Part shown: positions 32,614 to 43,800 of the stretch, piece after piece
How positions within the stretch are numbered: position 1 is the first letter of the stretch
How the letters are laid out: each line of letters opens with the position of its first letter
Origin: Prorocentrum cordatum
Lineage: Eukaryota > Sar > Dinophyceae > Prorocentrales > Prorocentraceae
Direction: 5' to 3'
Length of the DNA: 57,500 nt
NCBI GenBank assembly: GCA_963575745.1
Contig: CAUYUJ010014616.1
Location: 541,097-598,596 of the forward strand
Notes under the pieces: generated by a model
Seen by the model: the letters and a program-made list of their open reading frames with translations, nothing else
What the model was told of the DNA's origin: nothing
Databases searched by the model: none
Translations under genes and position numbers: made by a program

Positions 32614-34290
32614 CTGGCGGCGTCACAGGCTCTGTGATGGTGGTAGGCGTGACGATGGTGACGTTGTCCCGCTTCGGCACCACCTCAGCCAGCGGGGCCT
32701 CGGTGATGCTCCACGGGATGGGGCACCCCGCAACCTGCACCGTGTATGTGAGTGGGGGCCGATGGGCGCGCACTAAGGCAAACTGGGCCGCAGTGGCTGG
32801 GTCCCAGGCGGTGTGGTAGACCTCGCAGTCCCATTTAACGGACGGGCCCGTGAGAGTCTTGGCGAGCTGGGTCAGCGTGGCGTGGCGTGCCGCAATGCCA
32901 GTGATGCGGTAGCGCGTCTTGGCGAGGGTGCCTCGCAGCCGCGGATGCTGACGGCAGCAGCCTTGGCGGCGTCTGACCCCCGTGGAACACGGATCCCCAG
33001 TAAGCCTGACTTGCCGTGCCTGACGACTCCCAGGGCCTTGAACTCCACCGACTTCTGGAACGCATCTGCCATCGTGATGGGCTGGTCCTCAGGGAACCAC
33101 ACGGTCTGATACTTGTCAGCGGTGGGCTCGTCAGCACCTACGTTGCTGAGGTCGTAGGTGGCGCCGAGTTGCCCTGATCCCGCCAAGACCTTGTCGACCG
33201 CTTGGAGACTGACGCCGAAGGTGGCAGCCAGGGACCTCTTTCCGACGCCCGATCCAAACCTGCCTAGGCTTTTGCAGGGTTCGAGGATGGTGACGGCTTT
33301 AAAGTTGCCGTGGAAGAGGGCCTTGAAGGTGTCCTGGAGCTGACTATCGAGCTCCTGGCGGCGAGCGTCTTTCTTGGACTCCCTGTGCTTTTGGTTTTGG
33401 CGCGCCTTGTCCTGTGGAGCGGAGTCCCCTCGAAAAGGGCCCTTGGCGCGTGGACCACCGTTCACGGGGGCACCTCCCGAGAACTGGTCCTCGAAGGCCT
33501 GGTGCATGGAGGGGACTGCGGCAATGGCCTCGGTTTCATGTATGGTCGCCCGAATCCAGCATACGTGGTCGGCAGGGTCGATGGTGGCGACGGCTACTTT
33601 TTCCGTGCAGGCGACCTCCTTGGTGCCCAGCTGGTACACGGTCACGGGGACGTGCGTGTGGACCACTTTGGGCGCCTTGGGGTGACGCTTCAGGACGGGG
33701 ACGGCGAGCTCGGTACCGACGTAGTTGTCGTTTTTTGGGCCCATGACAGCAATCGCGAGCTGACCCGTGGCTCGCTTGCCCTGCTCGAGGTGGTGTTGCA
33801 GCAGCCGTTCACCGCTCTCGTAGTCGTGGAGGCTGATACTGGGCTTGTACGTCTTGCCGTCGTCGGGAGATGTGGGTTCAGCGAGGACGGGGACCTTCCA
33901 AAAGGCCGGGTCCAAGGCGATGAATTGGGTGTCCGCAGCCTGAAGACGTGCGGAACCCGCTGGTGGGTGTGATGTGTCACCGCCAATGCGCTTAGGCTTG
34001 CTGCGCTGGTGATGATCAAGCGTGTAGCTGATCTGGTTGGCGGCGCACATGCGGATCAGGGCGCTGCCAAGCTTCTTCGTGTTGGACTTGTGCATGTCGT
34101 ACGTTGCCTGGAGCTCGTCCGCGTTCAGTTCGGCAAGCCCGTTGTATGCGGCCGTGGGGCGGTCAGACCCCGCTTGCTTGAACGCTGCGATGCAGTCCTG
34201 CTTGCGTTGGAGGAGAGACCCTTCAGCAGCAGGACGGGAACTCGGGGGCTGCTTGGAAGAGCGACGGCGCTCCGGCTTCTTGGGGGCCAT
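31721..34290 (-). pseudogene. Element A ORF1, frameshifted
   Basis: It starts MAPKKPERRRSSKQ at ATG 34290 and aligns with the 856-residue ORF1 of B. A missing base near 32929 (GGGTGCC here, GGGTGGC in B) shifts the frame, ending the first part at 32872. The downstream part reopens from 32773 to 31721. Otherwise the protein is close to that of B. See the ORF1 entry of element B for its features. Confidence 0.88.
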
Positions 34291-34442
34291 TGCTGCGGGC
34301 GCTCTGGTGAGGAGAGGTGACGCGAATCAGTAGGGTCCTGCTGGGACCCCTCCGGTCTCGCGAGGCCTGGGAGTCTGACTCCGAGGCGGGGCGCTTCGCG
34401 TCGCGGCTGCGGTCTGAGTGCTGGGCACTCTCGAGCCGAGAC

Positions 34443-34443
<1 letters not shown>
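34291..34443 (-). promoter_or_regulatory. Element A 5' UTR
   Basis: About 150 nt between the (CT)n junction and the ORF1 ATG, nearly identical to the B copy (50370-50524). It starts AGTCTCGGCTCGAGAGT in the element's sense, shared with C. It has a GGGTCC/GGACCC stem (about 34336-34352). Like other LINEs it may hold an internal promoter; none can be pinpointed. Confidence 0.5.

Positions 34444-34480
<37 letters not shown>
34444..34480. repeat. (AG)n junction between elements A and B
   Basis: 37 bp of pure AG. Its left side is the 5' end of A and its right side the 3' end of B. No other sequence separates the two 16-kb elements. Confidence 0.97.
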
Positions 34481-34482
<2 letters not shown>

Positions 34483-34848
34483 GGACAAGTAGGCGGACCA
34501 GGGTCCGTCCGCGAGGCGCACTGCGGTGCGACAACTCGCATACACTATTTGCGGCGGTGCAGCCTTTAGATACGAGGGCGGGCAACAAAAAAACCCCTCC
34601 CCCGGCGCAGTGCGACAGACGCTACAGACGGCGGACAGACGATGATGATCTCACCTGTCAGACCGCGTGAGGAAATAGGCCCCAACAAGAAAGGCGACGT
34701 GCTGACACGTGGCTAGGCGGCTTGGCAGACCGCCAGTTGGGCGCTTGGCCGCAAAGCGGCGCGCAGTGACGGGGCACCCCCCGCCCCCACGCCCTGACAC
34801 CGTGGACGCGGAGCCACGCGTACACACGGGCAGGCAGAAAGGAGGAGA
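34481..34848 (-). promoter_or_regulatory. Element B 3' UTR with conserved stem-loops
   Basis: The same structure as in A and C: nested stems at 34511-34539 (GCGAG/CTCGC around CGCAC-TGCG-GTGCG). There is no poly-A tail; the 3' end passes straight into (CT)n in the element's sense. This suggests that the microsatellite serves as target and possibly as tail. Confidence 0.6.
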
Positions 34849-37800
34849 TTAGCGCGGGGCACCAGGTGGAGCGCCGCGGAACGATGACAACATAGCTTGG
34901 ATGGTGAGTGACGGCACGGCACCATCGGGCGAGGCCGTGAGCAGCTCGGCAAAGGCTCGCCCAGCGCTGTGGAGGCGCTGGAGTAGAGGGCCTTGACGAG
35001 CTTGGGCGGCGGCGAGGTCCGCGGCGAGAGCTAAGCACCTCTGCTGGAGAGCAGCCATAGCCTGTGACAGCTCGGTTTCGCGGTCGGTGAGGGGTGGCTG
35101 CTCAGTGCCAGCAGCCGAGGGCCTCGAGACAGAGGCGAGGTCCTCGGTACGCCTGTCCAAATGGTGGACTAGCGTAGTGCGGGACCCTGTACGCTGACGT
35201 CCGTCACCCTTGAAGGGTGACTGGAGGGGCCGACGCGACCCCAGGGCTGGAGCCGCTAGGGCCACGCCCCGAGAGGTCGGGAGAGCCGCTTCCTCTCGCT
35301 CAGCAACGATGGAAGCGTGGATGGGGCACGAGGGCCTGTCTGGTTTAGTACCCTGCGGGGGGGCTGAAGCCGCCCCCGCGGGCTGCCGGCGGTGGGGGGG
35401 CGGAGTGGTTTGCGCGGTGGGACCAGTCGTGATGCCGTGCAAGGGCTCTGAGGTCGGTCGCGTAGAAGGTTGGCGTCTCGGTAGGGCGGCATGGTCGGCA
35501 GCGTGTGGTATCGGCGGTGCGTCCTCCATGCCACTCAGTCCGCGGGGGTCACCCAGGTCATGGTCGGCGTCTTGGCGGTGGCCGATATCATCGTATGTGG
35601 GCGATATCGCTCTCGGGGACGGAGTCGCAGTAGGGATCGAGAGGTTTCCCGACGGGGCGGGGTTTTCGCTGGCTGGTCCGTCGTCCAAAGCGTCCGATCC
35701 CCCACCGAAGCTGAACAGGTCATCCTCCTGTTCGTCAGCGTCTTGAAAATGAGCGGCGTTGTCATGTGGGTGCGCTGCCGCTCTCAATGGCGGAGTCGGG
35801 GGCGCCGTGCGGGTACCCGACGGGGCAGGGTTGGCGCTGGCTGGCCCATCGCCCAGGAAGTCCAGGCCCCCACCAAAGCCGAACGGGTCGTCCTCCTGTT
35901 CGTCGAATATCGCCCGTTGGGCCTCGGCCCAGAGCTCGTCCGGGTTCTGTGGGATGTCTGGTCCAGCCGCGGGTGGTGCCTGGTCAGACAGCAGGGGATT
36001 TGGTTCCATTTTGTTGAGTTCCGCAGCTGTGAACCCAGCCCTGCGGTGTGGGAGGGGGAGTGTACGGTGTCTACGCTCGTAGATGGCGACAGCGACTCCA
36101 TGAAGCACGGTCGCTTGGCGATGTCGTGATTTGGCAGCTTCGACAATGTCGTCTGGAAGGTTATGAGTACGTGCCGCCGTTGTGGCGAGGGCGTCAGCCT
36201 GACGATTGAACTCCTCCGCGATGGGCCCGATGAGCCCGAGGTCGATGCCCATGTCGCCCTGGTGGCTAGCGACTTTCTCGACGCGGAACATGTTGGGCTT
36301 GGCCATGACGCATCGGTGGATCTTTTCCCAGAGCTCCACGTGCGTGCCCTGCGGTGGTGAGTGTCCGTCGATGATCCTTTGGAGACCGTCAACCACCGCC
36401 TGGTTGTCCACGAAAACGTGTACGGGCCGTTCGGCACATGCCGTGAGGTGGACAATGGCGAGGGTCTCCGCAAGCTGTGCGTTCTGCGTGATGCCGTGAA
36501 CGCGTGCACTGTAGTTCATGCGGTGGTCGATGCCGTAGTAGACGCCGTAGCCCGCTCGTGCAAGCAATGGGATGGCTTGGTTGGTGCATGCACCGTCCGT
36601 GGCAGCGTAGACCCATGTCCAACCAGTGTCATGGTCAAGGTAGGTGGTGTAGGAGTCCTGGGCTGAAGCCGCAGGATCTCCCTCAGGTGGGGGCCGCGGT
36701 ATGGGCTGAGGTAGCGGGTCCCTCGCGAGGTCGGCCTGCAGGTCGAGGAGGGCTGGGTCTTCATCGAAGAGCCCGCAGTGTCTTGTGTGCGGCGGAAGAC
36801 GGGCCCACTGCTCGTCACTGATGAGGGTGGTAAGAGGGACTCTTTCTCGGGCCCAGCACTTGCAGTCGCGAACAGTGTGCTCCTGAGTTTCCTCTTCCTC
36901 GTCGCAGTATCGGCAGATGGGGCTGGGGTCAGCGGACGTGTTTGATCGGGATCGTCGCTGTTGGGTGTGGTCCCCGCCCGACAGGTAGTTAAGGAGGAGC
37001 GCCAGCTGCCATGCGTTGCATTTGGCTGCTCCTTTCGTTCGGGCGAGCCACGTGCTGGCGAAGAGGTCGAGGCCCTGTCTGACAGAGGCCAGGTGTCCAA
37101 GGTCATGACGCCGTGGCTTGATTTTTCTCAGAAAGGCTCTGCGTTGTGAGGCTCGCAGCATGTGAAGGAAGGCGTTTTGGGGTAGGTTCAGCCAACTGAT
37201 CTGACAGCCCCAGTCGTCGTACATGATGCCAAATGTGGGCCAGGTCCAACGGAGCTGCTGAAGCGTCTGGACAAGTCGTCCTACAGGTCCTCCCCCGAAA
37301 AGGGTCTGGACATGGTGTTGGAGATCCCTGACGAGACCGCAGAGAGTAGCGTCGCGGTTAACCTGTCGCCGCAGACACAGGAAGACTTCACGCTGCATAA
37401 TGGCGTCAATCTCCAGGGCGTGTCCTGGGACGCACACGGCCATGAGAGTCCAAAACTCGACCCACCTGTTTCCCTTGGGGCGGATAGCCGCCTTAAGGGC
37501 ATGGTTGTAGGCAGTTTTGACGGGGCCTGATGGGGCTTGAATGTCGGTGCCCGTGGTACAGACGCTGGCAGCAAGGGAACGGGCGTGCCGCGCCTTAATA
37601 AGCATCGGTGATGGGAGCTTGCCAATGCGCGGCAGGCGACTAGTCGCCCTGCGAACACGGGCGTCAGCGGTGGCCGTGAGGTTAAGCGCGGCTGGAGCCG
37701 GCGCTGCCTCGGCGTTGATGTAACTCCCGACGAGCTTGAAGGAGTCGACCACGCGTAAGGGCCGTTCCGCCAGAGTGAGCTGGGTAACGGCGGTGTGAAG

Positions 37801-40800
37801 CTCGTCGGTGAGCGCCCACCCCGCCACTTTGCCAGGGTGAATGCGTTGACCAGAAAATCGATCAAACTTGGCGGTTTCATCAAGAGATTTCTGCAACTCA
37901 GGCGCGGTGTGGGTAGTGGAGTTGCTGTCGTCAACAAAGGTAGTGCTGAGTGATCGCGGAACGTATCGATGCTGTCTCTTGGTCCACACACACATGAGCA
38001 GCTTAATGTCGTCCAGGGACCAAGAGCTTCCCTGGAGGTGACCGTTTGTCCTGGCCAGTTCCTTAGAGTACGCACCGTTCATGCGGATGTAGCGTTTGTG
38101 GCGACTGTAGAAGTTTCTGCGGACAGTAACGATGTCTTGGGGACACCCCGCGTGAAGCGCAAGGTTAAGGCAGATGTCCGTGATGAGGTAGTCGAAACAC
38201 TTCTGTCGGTCCAGGGCAGCTCCAGCTAAGGGAAGGAGTAAGGCCCTGGCGTGTTCGATGCGCAGGGCAAGAGAGGTGCTGACGTCCCCAATGGTAGCTT
38301 TGGGGACAGCGCCAAAACTCGTGGCGTGGGTCCATCCTTTCCGCCAGTCCGTGAGGCTGCGGTAAGCTGGCGCTTCCCACGCATACATCCAAACGGAAAG
38401 CACCGAGAGAAGTCGTTGGTCCGTTGGGAGTTCGCCTCGGCCTTTTCGGAGGCACGGGTTTGGCACGTGGAGGAGGGGTTCTGGGATGGTGCCAGTGCGT
38501 TGCATAGCGCGTAGGACGCTGGCGAAGAGGCGAAGAATGTCGTCGGGTAACTCCTTAGCCTCCTTAGTAGTCCAGCCGTCCAGTCCCCCCGCGCGGCGCG
38601 GTGAACGGGTGCGAATGAAGTGGATGAGTTGGTCGTCGGTGAGGTGGAAAGGGGTAGCTGGTGATGGCGTAGGCAGCTCCTGTCGGTACTCGTCGTAGAA
38701 GTCGGCCCACGTCGGCATGGCTTCGGCGTCATGTCCCGCACGTGCACGGTACCTGCCCAAGATGGGCTCCCAGGTGTCGACCATGAGCTTCAGCATGTCC
38801 TTGGTGTTAGCAACAATGGCGTTGGCAGGGAGGATGTCGGGGACTTGCGCAGGTGGTGGTTCACGAGTGTGGTCTTCGTCGCTGTCCGTGTCGGGCGAAC
38901 TACCGTCGCTGGGGCTGAAGCCGCCAGCTTCGGTGTCAGCGTCGCTGTCGTCCGTGCAAGCTTCGTCAGGTTTAAAGGCGTTGGTGTCGCAGTGGAGTTG
39001 CGTATCGTCAGGTGTGGTAGGCGTGCGGAGATACGCCGTGGGCGAGCTGTCAGCAGCCCGTGCGTATATGGCCGCCTTTCGCCCGCTTGGCTCGCGGACG
39101 CCCTCAGCCCATATCTTGATGCGTTCAGCTTTGGCACGGTTCGCACGTCGCGCCAGCTCCAAGTCGAGGTGTTGGATCAAAACGTCAAGGTGCTCTCCGT
39201 GAGGCACTGGCTCGTCGGGGGTCCAGGCCTCGGGGAAGTCTAGGAGAACCGTGGGGCGCAGCTTGTGGCATAAGAGGCGGGCCGCGGTCCACGTGCAGTC
39301 GATGCGCTGCGCGAGGTACGGCGGGATAGCACGGCAATCCAAATGATGGTGCTGTCCGATGAAACGGAGCTCACAGAGTTGCCGATGGAGCTTGCGCAGT
39401 CGGTTCATGTGTATCGTGGAAGCTCCGTAGGTGGGGAAGGCGCGGGGGACAACTGGTCGATCTTCGAACGTGGGCGTGAGCCCGTGCATGGTGGGGGGCT
39501 TCTTTTTTGGGTGGTCGGGCGGTGGAGGTGGCAGGTCGCGCAGACGGGTGAGATGGTACTCATGACTGGCCTCGTTAGCCAGGGCGAACATGCGCTCCAC
39601 GTCGTCGCGTGTGTCGGCCTGTTCCATGCGGTCCTGATATCGCCCAGCGATGAGGGTCCCTAGTGCCTGCAGCTCGTGACCCTCATGAGCTCCATCGTCG
39701 GGAGGGTAGGGCGTGGGGGCAAGAAGACGTCGGGCCGTATGGTCGAGGCGACTGAGGTCAAGCGTGACCTGCAGGCCAACATGAGACTTCGCTGGCAAGT
39801 CGCGAAGGTAGCAGAAGTCGGTGACAAGGGATCGCGCCGCTTGGTTGGCAATGATATAATCGATGCGCGAAGTGCGGGGGCACTTGGTGACGCGGTCCCA
39901 GTCAGGGATATTGCCGTATGTGTGCATGGTGTGGTCTGGTGTGCCCTCAGCACGTTGAACCATCCGTGCTGCAACATGTGCAGAAGGTGTGGATTGTCGT
40001 CGATGTTCGTATTGGCGTCCATGCAGATGAAGTAGGGGGCTGAGCCGACCCTAGCGGCGGCGCAGTCAGCGAGCCGAAAAAGAGCTGTGCTGTCTCCTCC
40101 AGCAATCCCGTAGAGGCTCGCTATGTAGATCCCCGCGGGCCCGTGGTTGTTTCGTCGCCGCCTGCGGCGGTGTTGAGTGCAGAGCGGGAGAAAGACCTCG
40201 TGCCATCTTTTCTTGGCCTTGAGGGCGGCGATACAGGGCGCATTGTCGTCGACAGTGGAGTCGACAATGGCATCCTTAGAGAGGATGGCGACCCCTCCCG
40301 AGGCGCCAGTGTTGCCCACAACGGTGTGGTCTGTGCCGCCGTGGGCAGCTCTGCGCTGGGCTCGCGCCAGATCAAGGTCAGGTCCAAGACTGGCGTGGTA
40401 TCCTCCGTGGAGTGGATTGGCGGCGCTGGTAGCGATGGCTTGTCTAGTCGGCTTGGCATGTCGGGTCTCCTGCAGTGCTATGACTGCGGCGTTGTGGTCG
40501 ACACCAAGGGCGGTGATGGTTGGCCAATTCGCTGAGAGACTGGTGATGTTAAGGCTGACGAGGTGTATGGAGCGACCTGGCCCGTCTCCATCGGTGGAAC
40601 TGGGGTTTGCACGCCCCGCACGGTGAAGGTCAGCCTGACCCTCGCCCAGGTAGGAGGCTTGGCCACAGTAGGAGCTCATGGCGTTCCTATGGATTAGCTT
40701 GACCGGGGCTGAAGCCGCCGTCAGGCCAGAAGTATAGGCGGGACACGGTCGGCACTGCGCCAGGGGGGGTTCATAAACGTCAGTAAAAATGTCACGAAAA

Positions 40801-43800
40801 ATCCTCCTCACTCCAGTACCGTAGGGGACGAGGGGAGGAGAGGTGAGACGGCAGCAGAGGGAGAGGGAGGCGACTCCTCGATCCGTCCTGCCGAACACAA
40901 AAACAAAAGCGAACCAGCGGCGGCGGCTAGGCGCGGCGGCGGCACAACGCACGCGCATATACTGCGCACGCGACACCGCTGGTCCCTCCTGCGGTGGCGC
41001 GCCCGCCCCGTCAGTATCTTGATGAGCAGCATCTGGTGGAACAGCTCCAGCAGCACGGTCGGAGGCCTGGCGCTGGGCCTCGTCCATGCCCGCTGCCGTG
41101 AGGCCCACGTTGCGGACAGGGCTGATTCCCCGCGGGGCCGCCGCTGCCGCGGCAGCAGCTGAGGTGGCGGGGGCTCCGCCCCGACTCTGAGGTGAGAGCG
41201 GTGAGCCACCGCCGAAACCCGCCACAAGGTTCTTGACACGGTACTTGTTCTTGAACGGGTCGAAGGTTGGCGCCTCGTCGATGGGGACGATCACGCGGGT
41301 GGGCAGCGGCGGCTCGTGGTCCGTGGACGGCGTCGGCTCGAGGTCGACCTGGCCAGGTTCGATGACGCTGGCTCCGAAGCGTGGCACCACTTCGGGGGCT
41401 CGGCCATCAGCCTGAGTCTCGCGAGGCGGCGAGCTCGTGGAGCTCCCTGGGGCCTTGCGTGAACTGTGGCGGCTGCAGGTCCTGCTGCGCGGGACGCGCC
41501 CGCCCGTGTGGCGGTCGCGTGGCGAGGTCGCCTGGGCATTAGCGCGCTCGGAATCCGCCCTGCTCGGGGATCGGATCGGCGCCGCGCAGGGTGATGGGCT
41601 GGGCTGGCGAGAGGCGCTTGTGCCGCCCTCCGCCGTGGCTGTGGCCTGGTCGGGGTCGACAGCGTCGGGGCGGGGGCTGACGTGGTGGGCGCTTCCCTCG
41701 CTGTGCCGCGGGGAGGCGCTGTGATGCGCCTGGATGTGCGTGAGGACGAGCGGGGTAAGCGGCTGCCTCTCCCGCTCAGGTGGGGCAGGTTTTGCCTGGG
41801 CAGGGCGCAGTGCTGCAGCCACGTTTGGCGGGGGCGTGTGCTGGCGCGGTTGCCAAGCGCGCACGTTCGCATCACGCCATCCTTCGGGGCGCCCAGCCCT
41901 GCCACGGTTTGTTGCAGCCCCCTGGGCTGAAGCCGCAGGGGTTATCACTGCGGGCTGGTTGCTGGAGGTGCCATCATGTCGGCCTGAGTAAAGGCCCCAG
42001 GCGCGCGTGGACCCTGGCACTGGCGAGGTGGCCCTTAGGGCCTGCACGGGTGCACGCGGGTAGCCGATGACCGCTGGGTGTACCCTGGCGTGGGGGGCGT
42101 GGCCGTAGCTGGAGGCGGCTGCTCCAGCAGCCGCGGGCCTGGCACCTATGGGGCCACGGTAGTAGGCGGCAACCCCGTCGTAGGCCGTGTTACCGCCTGT
42201 CGGGACTCGCGCGGGGGAGCGGTAGCGTGGCGTGCCCTGCTGTCCTGCGTCACGTTGGTCCCGCTGCTGGATGCGCTGCTGGTGCTGTTGGTGACGCTGC
42301 CAGTCGGCTCTCGAGAGGGGACGGGTGTCGGGGAGGATGGTGGGCACGTCGGGCCGCTGCCAGCCCCGATAGACGTGCTCGAAGGCGTGGTCAGGGTAGG
42401 TCCCCCCTACGGGTGAGTATCGCCGCACATGCTCCATGTAGTCGATGTTCTGCGGCTCGGAGATCGCCGTGATGTTGACGGCTCGCTGGTGCGCTGGTCC
42501 ATAGAGGCAGAAACTACCACGGTTGCTGCGGTCGTGGTTTAGCTCGGCTTCGGTCGTGGCACGGCTCACCATGGCGTCGCAGAGTCGCATGTCGTAGTCG
42601 AGGGCTTGAGGCCCAGGACCACCCTCGGCGTCCCAGTACAGTACCACATCTCGCCAGCGGGTGCGGGTAGTGTGGATGCGCTCGGCGATCGACTCGCAGA
42701 CGGTCCTGACCGTGACACGATCCCTGTACATGTTGGTAATGGCTAGGGAGTAGGGTCGGCGGACCGTCTTGTTGAAGGTGAATTCCTCCTTGAGGGCCTG
42801 GTGGGGACTGAAGAGCACGTAGCCTTCCCTCCAAAGCGGTTGGTCGGGGGAAGGTTCTTCGGGCATCCCCGTTCCTGTGAATCCAGGTGGCCGCCTTGTG
42901 CCGTCAGGCAGTCCCTGCCTGGGGACGCGCCGCGGCTGCGGTGGGAAGTACCATTGACCCTGGTAGCCTGCTTGCCCTGGTTGTGGAGGTTCCCCCCCGG
43001 GGCCTGAAGGCGCTCGGGGGGGTTCCTTAAGGTCGTGGAGGGCTGGCGCGTTGCCGAATTGGCGGGCAAGGATGTGCGGCGGCATCCCTGTGGCACGGAC
43101 GTCGAGCAGGTTGTGTGGCCTGGGGGGATGGGGGCACCTGCTGGACAGGCAGCATGTGTCGGAGTCCCTGTTGTTGGTGCTGTATGCACACGTCCAACTG
43201 TTGCACGAGTAGTCCGTGGACCAGTCCATGAGTGTACGCAGTCCGCTGCGGCCGCAGTCTGGGCACGTTGGTTGGCCCGAGGTGCCGAGCTGCGTGTTGC
43301 GGCGAGCCGCACAGTACTGACAGCATTGGAATCGACACTGTAGGCAAGACCAGCGTCCTGGTAAAGGCGGGAGCGCATGCTCATTTGTGCCTGGGTCGTC
43401 TGGGTGGGGTCGCGGGCGATCCCACAAGGGCCAGACGTCAGCAAACCAGGATTGGCCTGTAGTGCGGACAACCTCGGCGGGGAGGCGAGCGTCCTCGGCA
43501 TGGCACCTGATCCACTGGGGCCCCATGTCCGCTGGTACCATGACGGTGCGCCAGGTGTCGTCCGCTTTGACGTGGACTTGGGTCGGTGCCCAGAGCTTAG
43601 TAGTGGTGTCGCCGTGGTCGTGGTGGAGGATGACCCAGCCGTCCCGCCCCGCCACCGCAGGGTCAATAACGCGGTGGCCCATGACTGTCGTCCCCCACGG
43701 TAAGTAGGCACCATCGTGGTGATCACCAGGGTCAAGCCAGACCTCGATGCCAGGGGCATTGACACGGGTCCGCACATCACGGACGTGGTAGGCGAGGACG

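Larger units (their letters stand above)
18226..34443 (-). mobile_element. Element A: 16.2-kb non-LTR retrotransposon, decayed
   Basis: It is collinear with element B from end to end and visibly similar at the nucleotide level. The 5' end (34443) and 3' end (18226) match those of B and C and join (GA)n directly. It carries ORF1 and a giant ORF2 with endonuclease, RT and RNase H. At least five lesions are visible by comparison with B: ORF1 one-base deletion near 32929; in ORF2 a one-base deletion near 28103, a TGG-to-TGA stop at 23955-23957, a one-base deletion near 21160 and a one-base insertion in a C-run near 19447. It is the older or less constrained of the pair. Confidence 0.92.

Noticed and set aside
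19198-34333. Many plus-strand ORFs of 60-220 codons opposite elements A and B
   Set aside because: They shadow the minus-strand ORF1/ORF2, are Gly/Val/Arg-rich, and have no domain pattern. The same applies to 35210-50526.
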